Positions 1 to 7,163 are shown, counted from the stretch's first letter. The stretch is DNA of 9,756 nt from an archaeon (GCA_013139905.1 WSZW01000112.1:1-9756); one strand, 5' to 3'. The notes: generated by a model from the letters alone, not told the origin. Program-made: numbers and translations.

Positions 1-250
1 ATAGGGCATAATTTGAACTAAATCGTATGTTTGATGAATTTAAATATCTATTCTTTTTCTTATTTATGATATCTTGAATTTGTATTCTTTGTTCGTCCGT
101 CAATTTTTCATCAGAACTTATATTTTGTGGTTCGGGATTTATTATTGGCGTATCAAGATATGCTTCAGAATAACTATTCTCTGCCCCAATCAAGATTATT
201 ATTTGTATAAATAATAATATTATCCCAAGAACAATATATTTTTGTTTCAT
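1..250 (-). CDS. Partial secreted or membrane-anchored protein, function unknown
   Basis: Reading on the minus strand from the ATG at 250-248 gives 83 uninterrupted codons that run off the left edge, so only the N-terminal part is visible. It begins MKQKYIVLGIILLF: a short basic n-region followed by about 19 hydrophobic residues (5-23), which is a Sec-type signal peptide or N-terminal anchor; a cleavage around IGA/EN (residues 22-24) is possible. The remainder is hydrophilic, with a proline-rich stretch (residues 35-42), one N-x-S sequon and a charged helix-like segment (residues 47-68). There is no prepilin-type motif, unlike the genes to its right. A TATA-like box 28 nt upstream supports this start and implies a leaderless transcript. 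I do not recognise the family; it is probably an exported protein, and the domain that would identify it lies outside the window. Confidence 0.72.
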   Translation of the reverse strand, partial: MKQKYIVLGIILLFIQIIILIGAENSYSEAYLDTPIINPEPQNISSDEKLTDEQRIQIQDIINKKKNRYLNSSNIRFSSNYAL

Positions 251-274
251 ACTATTTGTTTAAATATTACTAAA

Positions 275-282
275 TTTATATA
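275..282 (-). promoter_or_regulatory. TATA box of the leftward secreted-protein gene
   Basis: The minus strand reads TATATAAA here. Its centre lies about 28 nt upstream of the ATG at 250, the archaeal TATA-to-start spacing expected when transcription begins at or next to the start codon. Confidence 0.6.
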
Positions 283-353
283 TGTTTCTAAATTGTTTGG
301 TATTTTCCCGATAATAGTTCTTTCGAGTCATCATTAATCAACTTTAACAATAA

Positions 354-362
354 CTTATATAC
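354..362 (+). promoter_or_regulatory. TATA box of the pilin-like operon
   Basis: The box CTTATATAC is centred near 358, 28 nt before the ATG at 386 but only 19 nt before the in-frame ATG at 377. The spacing seen at the other promoters in the window therefore favours 386 as the start of a leaderless mRNA. Confidence 0.6.
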
Positions 363-385
363 TAAATGCAATACATATGTGTTGT

Positions 386-1597
386 ATGAAAAAAGCATTT
401 TTTTCTTTTGATATGATTGTAAGCCTTGTAATTTTTGTTATGGCTATTGCTGCATCTTTTTCTTTTTTATCATATATATCAACACCAAAAGACACATTCG
501 TTGATACAATTAAAAGTTCGGCAGACGATCTTGCAGAAAAAATTAAAGAAAATGCTTCCTGGAGTGTTTATCGCATGCCAATACTCATAAACTCACCAAA
601 TACAACCAATGCAACAATCGAAAAAATATTTTATTATGATTCCAACACCGACACAGATTCGATAATTATTGAAAATGAAAATTTAAGCGAAATAAATTCA
701 GATTTTAGCAACAATACCGTTATATTTTCGCCATTATTAACTGCCGGTCAAAACTTATTTTATCTCATATACACTAAAAACACAAACCTGACAAAAAGAA
801 CATATTCAACAGACCTTAACACGAGTGATATTTGGGTCAATAATTCTTTAATGAATGTTTCATTTTCAACAACAGGTTTAACTAACATAGAATTTGGCGG
901 TTCTCAAATAATTGGCGGGAGCGGCGTTACTTTGGAAACCACAACTACACCCACATTAGAGTTAGGCAAAATTCGGGCAAAAAAAACATATGACAACGGA
1001 ATTGATGTAAAAATATACAACAATAATTCTAAAATTATAGTTGTATCAAACCACACAATAAATCCGATAATTTATGTATCAAAATCATATACAAATCAAT
1101 ACAACGGCAGCGTCAATTCAATAACAACCTCCGGATTACAATTTAATTCAATAGTAAACATGGTCGATGTTTATGGTTCTTCAGGTATTGCCGTAATCGG
1201 GAATAATCTAAACGTTTCTTTATACAACAACACATACAACGAAATTAGAATCTATAACACAACAAATTTCGAAATATACATCCATGATGGTACATATACA
1301 AACGCATTAGTTGAGTGCGACATGTATGTAAATCCTCCAAACACAACATTTTTAATCCCACAAGACGTAACCGGAATATCTTATGATTCCGTGTCTTTAC
1401 TAAACACAAGCACCTACAGCACACTTAAAAATTATTTTTATTCTAGCGTTAATTTTAATATGACTGTAAGCAATTTTTCAATCGGAACAAAACGTCCAAA
1501 AATAGTAGATGTAATAGTGATTAAATATCCAATATCTGTCGTAGATAGATTTTCGAAAATAAATCAAAGTCAATTTGACCTTGCGGTGTGGTTATGA
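386..1597 (+). CDS. Pilin-like surface protein with prepilin-type signal (operon gene 1)
   Basis: This 403-residue protein is predicted to be anchored in the membrane or a pilus by its N-terminus, with the rest outside. It begins MKKAFFSFDMIVSLVIF: basic residues, a possible class III cleavage after Ala4, an acidic residue at mature position +5 (Asp9), then a hydrophobic helix to about residue 30. That is the layout of archaeal prepilin-peptidase substrates. The remaining ~370 residues are polar and beta-rich in appearance and hold 20 N-x-S/T sequons by hand count, against one in the cytosolic GatD nearby, so surface exposure and N-glycosylation are likely. An in-frame ATG at 377 would add MCC, but TATA spacing favours 386. 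Its TGA overlaps the ATG of the next gene. The ectodomain family is not recognised; a minor pilin or pilus-associated protein is the best guess. Confidence 0.8.
   Translation: MKKAFFSFDMIVSLVIFVMAIAASFSFLSYISTPKDTFVDTIKSSADDLAEKIKENASWSVYRMPILINSPNTTNATIEKIFYYDSNTDTDSIIIENENLSEINSDFSNNTVIFSPLLTAGQNLFYLIYTKNTNLTKRTYSTDLNTSDIWVNNSLMNVSFSTTGLTNIEFGGSQIIGGSGVTLETTTTPTLELGKIRAKKTYDNGIDVKIYNNNSKIIVVSNHTINPIIYVSKSYTNQYNGSVNSITTSGLQFNSIVNMVDVYGSSGIAVIGNNLNVSLYNNTYNEIRIYNTTNFEIYIHDGTYTNALVECDMYVNPPNTTFLIPQDVTGISYDSVSLLNTSTYSTLKNYFYSSVNFNMTVSNFSIGTKRPKIVDVIVIKYPISVVDRFSKINQSQFDLAVWL
1585..1588 (+). promoter_or_regulatory. Shine-Dalgarno site GGTG for operon gene 2
   Basis: GGTG can pair with the CACC of the archaeal 16S rRNA 3' end. 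It lies 5 nt before the ATG at 1594, inside the end of gene 1, which decides 1594 over the GTG at 1588 and the ATG at 1597. Confidence 0.5.
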
Positions 1598-2328
1598 TGA
1601 ATTTGTTAAATGTTATAGTTGATATTAGAAATGAAATAATATTAAAAAATAGAACTCCTAAAACAAAAAAAGCAAACAAAAAAGGAGCAATGCACACAAT
1701 AGAGGCATTTATCAGTTTTTTTATTGTAATTAGTTTTATTTTAACCGTTATGCCTGCAACAACCATCACAGATGATACCACACAACTAAAAATAAATAAT
1801 GTTTATATGTCGCTTGATTATCTTGAAAAAACAGGGCAATTAAAAGAATACATAATTAACAAAGATTTAGTAAGTTTAAATACAAGTCTTTATGACCTTC
1901 TTCCAAAAACATATGATTTTTCTGTGGGTATGTCTACTCTAAATGCAACACATAAAACAACAAGCGGTAATTACACATTTAATTATTCTGCAAACAGTTC
2001 AAGTTTAGATTATGTGTATTTAAACCTTGCATTTAAAACCGCGCAAAATCCAACAATCTATGTAAACGGTAATCCCGTTTTAATAACCCCTGGAGATGTT
2101 TCAGGAACCTCAAATAAAATTGATATTACCGATGAAACCATCAACGGAATTAATGTAGTGCAGCTTAATTTTACCGTAAACACAAACACAAATTATAATC
2201 TCATAATATCTCATTTTAAAGAATTAGAATCCTTGACAACTATAAATAATATTCGTATGATAAATTATTTGGTGTCTGGCGTAAATAACACATTTATGCC
2301 TGCTGAATTAAGGGTGTATGTATGGTAA
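1594..2328 (+). CDS. Pilin-like surface protein with HTIEAF motif (operon gene 2)
   Basis: A 244-residue protein. The N-terminus is unusual: about 32 hydrophilic, lysine-rich residues precede KKGA, followed by MHTIEAFISFFIVISFIL. Cleavage after Ala32 would put Glu37 at +5, the position of the conserved glutamate of type IV pilins, and the hydrophobic helix spans residues 38-57. The remaining ~185 residues are polar and carry seven N-x-S/T sequons, consistent with an extracellular domain. The ATG overlaps the gene 1 stop (ATGA), showing translational coupling within one operon, and its own stop lies inside the start of gene 3. A start at the internal ATG at 1690 (MHTIEAF) would remove the whole leader and is less likely because the KKGA motif would be lost. 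The specific function is unknown; a minor pilin or pseudopilin-like component is inferred. Confidence 0.78.
   Translation: MMNLLNVIVDIRNEIILKNRTPKTKKANKKGAMHTIEAFISFFIVISFILTVMPATTITDDTTQLKINNVYMSLDYLEKTGQLKEYIINKDLVSLNTSLYDLLPKTYDFSVGMSTLNATHKTTSGNYTFNYSANSSSLDYVYLNLAFKTAQNPTIYVNGNPVLITPGDVSGTSNKIDITDETINGINVVQLNFTVNTNTNYNLIISHFKELESLTTINNIRMINYLVSGVNNTFMPAELRVYVW
2313..2316 (+). promoter_or_regulatory. Shine-Dalgarno site GGTG for operon gene 3
   Basis: GGTG stands 5 nt before the ATG at 2322, the same tetramer and spacing as at gene 2. It selects 2322 over the out-of-frame ATG four bases earlier. Confidence 0.5.
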
Positions 2329-2921
2329 GAAAAACAAGAAAAGGACAAGTATTTTTAATCGGTGCATTTGTGCTTTGTATAATGATAGCAAGCGTTGTAT
2401 CTGGTAGAAGTTCTCTCATAAATGATGTGCCATTTGATACCACAAAAAATAGTTTTTCAAACACAATTTTAGAAAGTAAAAAAGTAATCAATATAATTGC
2501 AAAAGAAAATATGACGTCATACAATATGGAAAATCGCCTTTTAGAATATTCTTTATTTTTAAATCGAATTGGAAAAGAACATAATATGAATATAACCGGT
2601 TATTTTATTGTCGCAATCCCAAATGGCGCTGATATGAATGTAAGCATAATAAATTTCGGCAATTATGAAATGAAAGATATAACTATACGTATAAACGATA
2701 CCGATACAGTTTTTGGTTCCGTAAAATCCATGCAATCAGATACAAAAATAATATCAAACGTTCCGCAATTCATGTCATTTAATTATAGTTATCTTGAATC
2801 AACCGGTATTTCTGATGAATTATTTAGTGAAGAAGTAAATACATCAAAAAAATTGTTCACCTACACAAAAATACGTTTTGAAAACCCTAAAAATGCAAGA
2901 CAAAGTATTAGTTATAACTAA
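2322..2921 (+). CDS. Pilin-like surface protein with KGQ signal (operon gene 3)
   Basis: A 199-residue protein beginning MVRKTRKGQVFLIGAFVL. The RKGQ sequence is the classic class III signal peptide junction, with cleavage expected between Gly8 and Gln9, followed by a hydrophobic helix to about residue 27. The +5 position is Ile rather than Glu, a variation seen in some archaeal pilin-like proteins. Residues 40-85 look helical (a long amphipathic stretch following the anchor, as in pilins); residues 90-199 look beta-rich and hold most of the six sequons. The gene overlaps the end of gene 2 by 7 bp and ends the operon, since the next gene has its own TATA box. It probably works with genes 1 and 2 in one surface complex, an inference from coupling and shared architecture. 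No enzymatic motif is visible. Confidence 0.78.
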   Translation: MVRKTRKGQVFLIGAFVLCIMIASVVSGRSSLINDVPFDTTKNSFSNTILESKKVINIIAKENMTSYNMENRLLEYSLFLNRIGKEHNMNITGYFIVAIPNGADMNVSIINFGNYEMKDITIRINDTDTVFGSVKSMQSDTKIISNVPQFMSFNYSYLESTGISDELFSEEVNTSKKLFTYTKIRFENPKNARQSISYN

Positions 2922-2930
2922 AATTAACTA

Positions 2931-2941
2931 AAATATATATA
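2931..2941 (+). promoter_or_regulatory. TATA box of the fourth pilin-like gene
   Basis: AAATATATATA is centred near 2936, about 28 nt before the ATG at 2964. This separates the downstream gene from the preceding operon and favours 2964 over the in-frame ATG at 2958. Confidence 0.6.
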
Positions 2942-2963
2942 GTCGATAAATAAATATATGATT

Positions 2964-3683
2964 ATGAATAAAAAAGCGATATCATCCCTTCTTTCAGGAA
3001 TCATGTTTGTTGCCATGGTAAATGTAGCTGTAATCATAGTAGCTCAAACCGGAATGCCCGCAATTGAAAAAATGCAGGATGTAGCAGCCATTGACCAGGC
3101 AAAAGACACGCTTGCTAACTTAGATAAAGTAATAAGAGAAGTAGCCGCTGAGGGTAAAAGTTCTACTCGCGTAGTTCCAATACAATTAAAAAAAGGCAAT
3201 CTTTATGTCGATAACGAATCCAACAAAATATATTATTTGATTGAAACAGAAGCGCAAGTAATATCTCCAAGAACAAAAGTCAACGTCGGAAATCTTTATT
3301 TTTCATCCAATGCCAATGTAGAAGTCCAGGATAATGGTACTCATTTTATCATGATTAACGAGCACGAGAGAATCGCATTTAATAAATTAGGCAATGCATC
3401 TAGTTTTGTTTCAATAAACGCATCTAGATTAATGACATACATGTATCTAATAGATACCGAAACGTATCTTGATGCTAATTTAAGTGTTATTGTTGATAAT
3501 GACCCATTGCAAGAAGCCGGAAACGGTTACACCGCGGCAGAAACTATAGGAACCGGCCTTATGCGCGGAAGAATAATAGCTCACGTAAATCAATCAGTAT
3601 CGGAATATGACATTTATTTCACGCTAGAAGGTGGCGCCGATTTCATGCAAGTAGAAGTCAGAAATTACATATCTCATTCTTAA
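2964..3683 (+). CDS. Archaeal pilin-like protein, KKAISS type
   Basis: A 239-residue protein beginning MNKKAISSLLSGIMFVAMV. The start resembles archaeal type IV pilin N-termini of the KKA(I/V)SP type: cleavage after Ala5, then a hydrophobic helix to about residue 27. Here Ser replaces the usual Pro. Residues 30-60 form a probable helix that would continue the pilin stalk. The rest is a polar globular domain with six N-x-S/T sequons and a Gly/Thr/Ala-rich patch near residues 187-200. The ORF could start two codons earlier (2958), but the TATA box is 28 nt from 2964 and no Shine-Dalgarno site is present, so a leaderless start at 2964 is preferred. It sits 42 bp after the three-gene operon in the same direction, so it may be the major subunit of the same structure, but that is inference. 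Confidence 0.78.
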   Translation: MNKKAISSLLSGIMFVAMVNVAVIIVAQTGMPAIEKMQDVAAIDQAKDTLANLDKVIREVAAEGKSSTRVVPIQLKKGNLYVDNESNKIYYLIETEAQVISPRTKVNVGNLYFSSNANVEVQDNGTHFIMINEHERIAFNKLGNASSFVSINASRLMTYMYLIDTETYLDANLSVIVDNDPLQEAGNGYTAAETIGTGLMRGRIIAHVNQSVSEYDIYFTLEGGADFMQVEVRNYISHS

Positions 3684-3796
3684 TATATGACATCAAAACA
3701 ACCAAAAATTAATAAGCTTCTTTTAGTAAATACAATCAATATTAGTAATAATACAAGCAATCATAGTTAACAACTATATTTTAAGAGGACATTATT
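3684..3796 (+). other. Intergenic region upstream of gatD
   Basis: This 113-bp gap contains the 3' flank of the pilin-like gene and the leader of gatD. Candidate TATA-like stretches occur at 3680-3689 and 3742-3752, but none sits at the leaderless spacing used by other genes here, and gatD instead has a Shine-Dalgarno site. A T4 run at 3720-3724 could aid termination of the upstream gene. No RNA gene or repeat is evident. Confidence 0.4.
3784..3789 (+). promoter_or_regulatory. Shine-Dalgarno site of gatD
   Basis: AGAGGA, whose GAGG core matches the anti-Shine-Dalgarno CCTC, lies 7-8 nt before the ATG at 3797. gatD is thus the one gene with a 5' gap in this window that appears to use a leadered mRNA. 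Confidence 0.55.
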
Positions 3797-5137
3797 ATGA
3801 CAAGCACACAAGAACAATTAAAAAACATAAAAACCGGCGACTTCGTAAAATTAACCGACAAAAAAAAGACGTATGTAGGCACGTTGATGCCAAAAAGCGA
3901 ACTTAGCGCTCAAAATATAATTGTTTTAAAGCTTGAAAACGGTTACAACGTTGGTCTAGAAATAACCAAAAACATGAAAATAGAATTGTTAAAAAAAGGT
4001 CAAACTCAAACAAAACCAAAAAAACAAAAAATCGACATCAATCCAAAAAAACCAACAATCACAATACTTCATACCGGGGGTACAATCGCATCCAAAGTAG
4101 ATTATAAAACCGGAGCTGTAAGCGCATCATTTTCGCCGGAAGAGATTCTGGAAATGTTTCCTGAACTAAAAAAAATAGCAAACATAAAATCCAAATTAAT
4201 CGCAAATGTATTTTCTGAAAATCTTTGCTTATCACATTACAATATATTCATCAATGCAATCACAAAAGAAATAAAAAACGGCGCAGACGGAATCATTTTA
4301 ACCCACGGTACAGACACGCTAGGTTACACCGCAGCCGCCATTTCATTCGCAATTAATAATTCTCCAATTCCAATAATTCTTGTAGGCGCGCAAAGATCAT
4401 CAGATAGAGGTTCAAGCGATGCTGCAATGAATCTAATTGGCGCCGCGCATTTCATAACCAAAAGTAAATTTTCGGGTGTTGCAATATGCATGCATGATAC
4501 AACCGATGATACCAATTGCGCAATACTTCCCGCAACAAAAACAAGAAAAATGCACACGTCAAAAAGAGACGCATTCAAACCAATAAACGATAAAAAAATA
4601 GCAACTGTGGATGTAAAAACAGGCAATGTAATGTTTACTAATCCAAAATATAAACCAACAAAACCCGCAGAAAAACTTAACGTCAAAAAATTCAAAGACG
4701 TTAAAGTCGGAATTTTAAGAGTACATCCAGGAATGTTAGATGTGGAATTAGACACATACATAAAAAACAAATTCGACGGACTAATTATCGAGGGAACCGG
4801 ATTAGGTCACGCAAACATTATAGCCTTTGATGATATAAGCAAAACAAACGAATTGGTTTTCAAAAAATTAGAAAAACTTATTGCGTCTGGTTGTGTTGTT
4901 GCAATGACATCACAAACAGTTTATGGCAGAATAAACATGGATGTATACAGTGCAGGTAGAAAATTAATAACTGCCGGAGTATTGGGAAATATGTGCGATA
5001 TGTTACCTGAAACCGCATTCATCAAACTATCCTGGCTTTTATCAAATTACAACGTAGACGACGTAAAAAAATTATATTCAATTAACCTTAGAGGCGAAAT
5101 TACAACCCGAAGCAAAGCCGAATTTTATGACGAATAA
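3797..5137 (+). CDS. gatD: Glutamyl-tRNA(Gln) amidotransferase subunit D
   Basis: GatD is the glutaminase half of the archaeal GatDE enzyme. It releases ammonia from glutamine, and GatE uses that ammonia to convert Glu-tRNA(Gln) to Gln-tRNA(Gln) in the cytoplasm. The 446 residues match the usual family length. Residues 1-65 form the small N-terminal barrel domain, followed by a lysine-rich linker to about 85, then an L-asparaginase-like domain. Catalytic motifs are intact: TGGTIAS (93-99, nucleophile Thr96), HGTDT (170-174, Thr172 and Asp173), and a lysine near 222-224. The C-terminal part has the family motifs VYSAGRKL (383-390) and MLPETAFIKLSW (402-413), which separate GatD from plain asparaginases. 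gatE is not in the window. The organism therefore probably makes Gln-tRNA indirectly, with a non-discriminating GluRS. It stands alone between surface genes, with no operon partner visible. Confidence 0.96.
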   Translation: MTSTQEQLKNIKTGDFVKLTDKKKTYVGTLMPKSELSAQNIIVLKLENGYNVGLEITKNMKIELLKKGQTQTKPKKQKIDINPKKPTITILHTGGTIASKVDYKTGAVSASFSPEEILEMFPELKKIANIKSKLIANVFSENLCLSHYNIFINAITKEIKNGADGIILTHGTDTLGYTAAAISFAINNSPIPIILVGAQRSSDRGSSDAAMNLIGAAHFITKSKFSGVAICMHDTTDDTNCAILPATKTRKMHTSKRDAFKPINDKKIATVDVKTGNVMFTNPKYKPTKPAEKLNVKKFKDVKVGILRVHPGMLDVELDTYIKNKFDGLIIEGTGLGHANIIAFDDISKTNELVFKKLEKLIASGCVVAMTSQTVYGRINMDVYSAGRKLITAGVLGNMCDMLPETAFIKLSWLLSNYNVDDVKKLYSINLRGEITTRSKAEFYDE

Positions 5138-5167
5138 AACCCCATTTTATAACCTAAAATAATAACG

Positions 5168-5175
5168 CATATAAG
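5168..5175 (+). promoter_or_regulatory. TATA box of the glycosyltransferase gene
   Basis: CATATAAG is centred about 27 nt before the ATG at 5198, matching the leaderless geometry seen elsewhere. A second AT-rich run (5182-5190) is too close to the start to serve. The 60-bp gap from gatD (5138-5197) otherwise holds only a T4 run near 5144, a weak candidate terminator. Confidence 0.5.
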
Positions 5176-5197
5176 CATAACTCTATATATTCATTCT

Positions 5198-6091
5198 ATG
5201 GTTGAACTATCTATTATCATTCCTACATTGAACGAAGAAAATTATTTACCTCATCTTTTAGACTGCATTTCTAAACAAACATACATTGATTACGAAATAA
5301 TTATTGCCGATTCAAAATCAAAAGATAAAACAAAAATAATTGCAAAAAAAGCAGATGCAAAAGTTATAACTATAGAAAAAAAAGGTCCTGGTAACGGAAG
5401 AAATGAAGGCGCCAAATATGCAAATGGAAAATATCTTCTTTTTTTAGATGCAGATATCCAGTTTCCAAATGATGATTTTTTAACAAATTTTATGCATGAA
5501 ATAAAACAAAAAAACTTAAAATTAGCAAACTGTTTTCATTTTTTATATCCGTTCAAAATTAAAGATATCCCCGCAAACATTGTGATGAATTTATATTACA
5601 AAGCACACTCATATATTAATCCAATCGTCCCCGGATTTTTTATTTTTGTAGAAAAAAATCTTTTTGATTCTGTTGGTGGTTTTGATGAAGAAATGAATAT
5701 AACCGAAGATGTAGATTTTGTAAGACGTGCATACAAAAAACAGGCAGAATTTAAAATGTTAAATCAATATATTTATTTTTCAAACAGGCGTTTTGAACAG
5801 GAAGGAAGATTAAAATTATATGCACTATACATATATCTAAATTTCAGAGATATTTTGCCCGACTTATTTACTAAAATAAACATAGATTACAAGTTTGGTC
5901 ATTACGACACAACTTCTGACGAAAAAAAATATTCCGATTTAATGGAAAAGATAAATTATCTTTTCGACAAACACAAAAAACAAATAGAATTAGTCTATTC
6001 TAAAAACACAAATACATTAAAAATAACAAAAAAAAAGGCATACGAATACCTAAATCAAATATTAAAATTAACAAAAACAAATGGTAAATAA
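5198..6091 (+). CDS. Family 2 glycosyltransferase (GT-A fold)
   Basis: A 297-residue inverting glycosyltransferase of family GT2, which transfers a sugar from a nucleotide-sugar donor. The N-terminal nucleotide-binding half is clear: SIIIPTLNEE (5-14), the acidic segment IIIADSKSKDKT (35-46), GPGNGRNEGAKYA (63-75), and LFLDADIQFP (81-90), whose Asp84-Ala-Asp86 is the DxD-type metal and donor-binding motif. The acceptor half contains GGFDEEMNITEDVDF (160-174), with the conserved acidic ED pair near 170-171 that usually carries the catalytic base. A basic, helical C-terminal tail (about 238-297) has no convincing transmembrane segment, so the enzyme is probably cytoplasmic or peripheral to the membrane. 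Sugar and acceptor cannot be read from the sequence. Nearby sequon-rich surface proteins make a role in N-glycan assembly attractive but unproven. Its stop is 7 bp from that of the convergent gene. Confidence 0.9.
   Translation: MVELSIIIPTLNEENYLPHLLDCISKQTYIDYEIIIADSKSKDKTKIIAKKADAKVITIEKKGPGNGRNEGAKYANGKYLLFLDADIQFPNDDFLTNFMHEIKQKNLKLANCFHFLYPFKIKDIPANIVMNLYYKAHSYINPIVPGFFIFVEKNLFDSVGGFDEEMNITEDVDFVRRAYKKQAEFKMLNQYIYFSNRRFEQEGRLKLYALYIYLNFRDILPDLFTKINIDYKFGHYDTTSDEKKYSDLMEKINYLFDKHKKQIELVYSKNTNTLKITKKKAYEYLNQILKLTKTNGK
6028..6036 (-). terminator. Possible T-run terminator of the pentapeptide gene
   Basis: Nine consecutive A on the plus strand give T9 on the minus strand, about 63 nt past the stop of the leftward gene. 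Archaeal RNA polymerase terminates on such runs. It lies inside the glycosyltransferase gene, so the convergent transcripts would overlap. Confidence 0.35.
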
Positions 6092-6098
6092 TTAATAT

Positions 6099-7163
6099 TC
6101 ATTTCCCATACAAATTTTTTAAATTCTTATATGTATCTGCCGCAGTTGTTACCACATACAAATTATCCGGCAGCGAATATTTATTCGGCATATCAAACGC
6201 ATTACCCGTATTAGAACCATATTTAGGCGCAGTCGTAGAACTAGTTTCATCTTTTTTAACCGGCATATCGCTATTTACCATCTTAATTGTTTCTATTACA
6301 TCAGGCGGCAAAGATAAAAATTGTGCTGGTGTTAATTTAACATTTTCCATCAAAACCCACGAAAAAATAGTACCTTCTATTTTCGCTAACGCAAGATTCA
6401 TATTTTCAAGTCTGGCCCAAAGAAGAATGGTTTCGATAAATTTAGTTTCATCTAAAAAAACATCCTTGATGTATGATAAATACATATTAGCTTTTGTAAA
6501 ATTAACTTTCTCCAATTTGCTTCCGTGAAACCTGCTGTTGGATAAATCAGCACCAGTGAAATCAGCACTGTTAAGGTCACAAAAATCAAAGACTGAATTT
6601 CTAAGCACGGCATTTGTAAATATTATTCCTTTAAGCGTTTTCCCGCTAAAATCCGCCTCTCGTATAACGACATTCGAAAAATCACGTCTGCCTTTTTGAT
6701 ACTCTTCCAAAATGTATTTTGAATTAACCTTTTCTTGGGCAACCCTCGCAGTATTTGTGGCCTCTATAACAGAACCCACAATTTTTGCGGTTTCAAAATT
6801 ACACGATTTAATATTTGCATTTTTGAAAGTCGACGTAATAATATTCGCGTCAGAAAAATCGGAATACAATAAAAGCGCGTTTTCAAACGATGTATTTTCA
6901 ATATTGGCTCCTTTAAAATCTGCATCAGAAAGTTCCACGCAATTAAAATTGCAGTTTTTTATTATCGCATTTGTAAAATTGGATTTCGCCATTTTAGCAT
7001 TAGAAAAATCAAGCCCACAAATTGTTTTTCCGCTAAAATCCGCAACAACTGCAACAATGTCCTTAAAATCAGTAATGCCTTCCTGATTTTCTTTGATGAC
7101 GTCTTCCGCAGTTAAGTGACGAACTAATATTTTATTCGAGATATCTGAATTAAAATTAACCAT
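6099..7163 (-). CDS. Pentapeptide-repeat protein with internal duplication
   Basis: A 354-residue protein with no signal peptide or membrane segment, hence cytoplasmic. Residues 41-134 and 170-272 are built from A(D/N)(F/L)xx-type pentapeptides (for example DFSNA, NFTNA, DFKGA, SFENA, DFSDA, DFTGA, NFTKA), which fold into a right-handed quadrilateral beta-helix. Each block is preceded by a short acidic helix-like lead-in (about 17-33 and 148-162) and opens with ADFSGKT (41-47 and 170-176), so the protein is an internal two-unit duplication. The repeats degrade towards residue 280, and the last ~55 residues (300-354) are a Ser/Thr-rich tail of no recognised fold. Pentapeptide proteins range from gyrase-binding DNA mimics to scaffolds; nothing here selects one role. 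The start at 7163 is supported by a TATA box 27 nt upstream. It is convergent with the glycosyltransferase and divergent from the giant pilin. Confidence 0.88.
   Translation of the reverse strand: MVNFNSDISNKILVRHLTAEDVIKENQEGITDFKDIVAVVADFSGKTICGLDFSNAKMAKSNFTNAIIKNCNFNCVELSDADFKGANIENTSFENALLLYSDFSDANIITSTFKNANIKSCNFETAKIVGSVIEATNTARVAQEKVNSKYILEEYQKGRRDFSNVVIREADFSGKTLKGIIFTNAVLRNSVFDFCDLNSADFTGADLSNSRFHGSKLEKVNFTKANMYLSYIKDVFLDETKFIETILLWARLENMNLALAKIEGTIFSWVLMENVKLTPAQFLSLPPDVIETIKMVNSDMPVKKDETSSTTAPKYGSNTGNAFDMPNKYSLPDNLYVVTTAADTYKNLKNLYGK
6115..6120 (+). terminator. Possible T-run terminator of the glycosyltransferase gene
   Basis: T6 on the plus strand, 24 nt after the glycosyltransferase stop and inside the 3' end of the convergent gene. 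This is a plausible archaeal intrinsic terminator, but the AT-rich background makes it weak evidence. Confidence 0.35.
6636..7043 (-). repeat. Internal duplication marked by two ADFSGKT-coding copies
   Basis: The 21-base segments at 7023-7043 and 6636-6656 (minus strand) both encode ADFSGKT and differ at only two bases. They mark the same point in two successive beta-helix units of the pentapeptide protein, 387 bp (129 codons) apart. The rest of the units has diverged at the DNA level but keeps the same order of lead-in helix followed by quintets. Confidence 0.65.

Larger units (their letters stand above)
251..385. other. Divergent intergenic region with two promoters
   Basis: This gap separates two divergently transcribed surface-protein genes. 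It holds a TATA box for each (275-282 minus, 354-362 plus). Between the boxes (about 283-353) I see no gene, RNA or repeat; operators for either promoter could lie here but none is recognisable. Confidence 0.6.

Noticed and set aside
377..385. Start of the first pilin-like gene at the upstream ATG (MCC extension)
   Set aside because: TATA spacing of 19 nt is too short, and the extension would move the prepilin-type basic motif away from the N-terminus.
3687..3770. A 27-codon ORF (MTSKQPK...) between the fourth pilin-like gene and gatD
   Set aside because: It is short and compositionally like the surrounding AT-rich spacer, with no ribosome site and no clear TATA spacing. The resemblance of its first residues to those of GatD is too short to mean anything.
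4324..4770. A 148-codon minus-strand ORF inside gatD
   Set aside because: It lies wholly antisense to a well-conserved catalytic domain and has no promoter or recognisable domain; it is a by-product of low stop frequency on that strand.
6712..7086. A 124-codon plus-strand ORF inside the pentapeptide-repeat gene
   Set aside because: It mirrors the quintet periodicity of the real gene on the opposite strand, and the pentapeptide reading is unambiguous.
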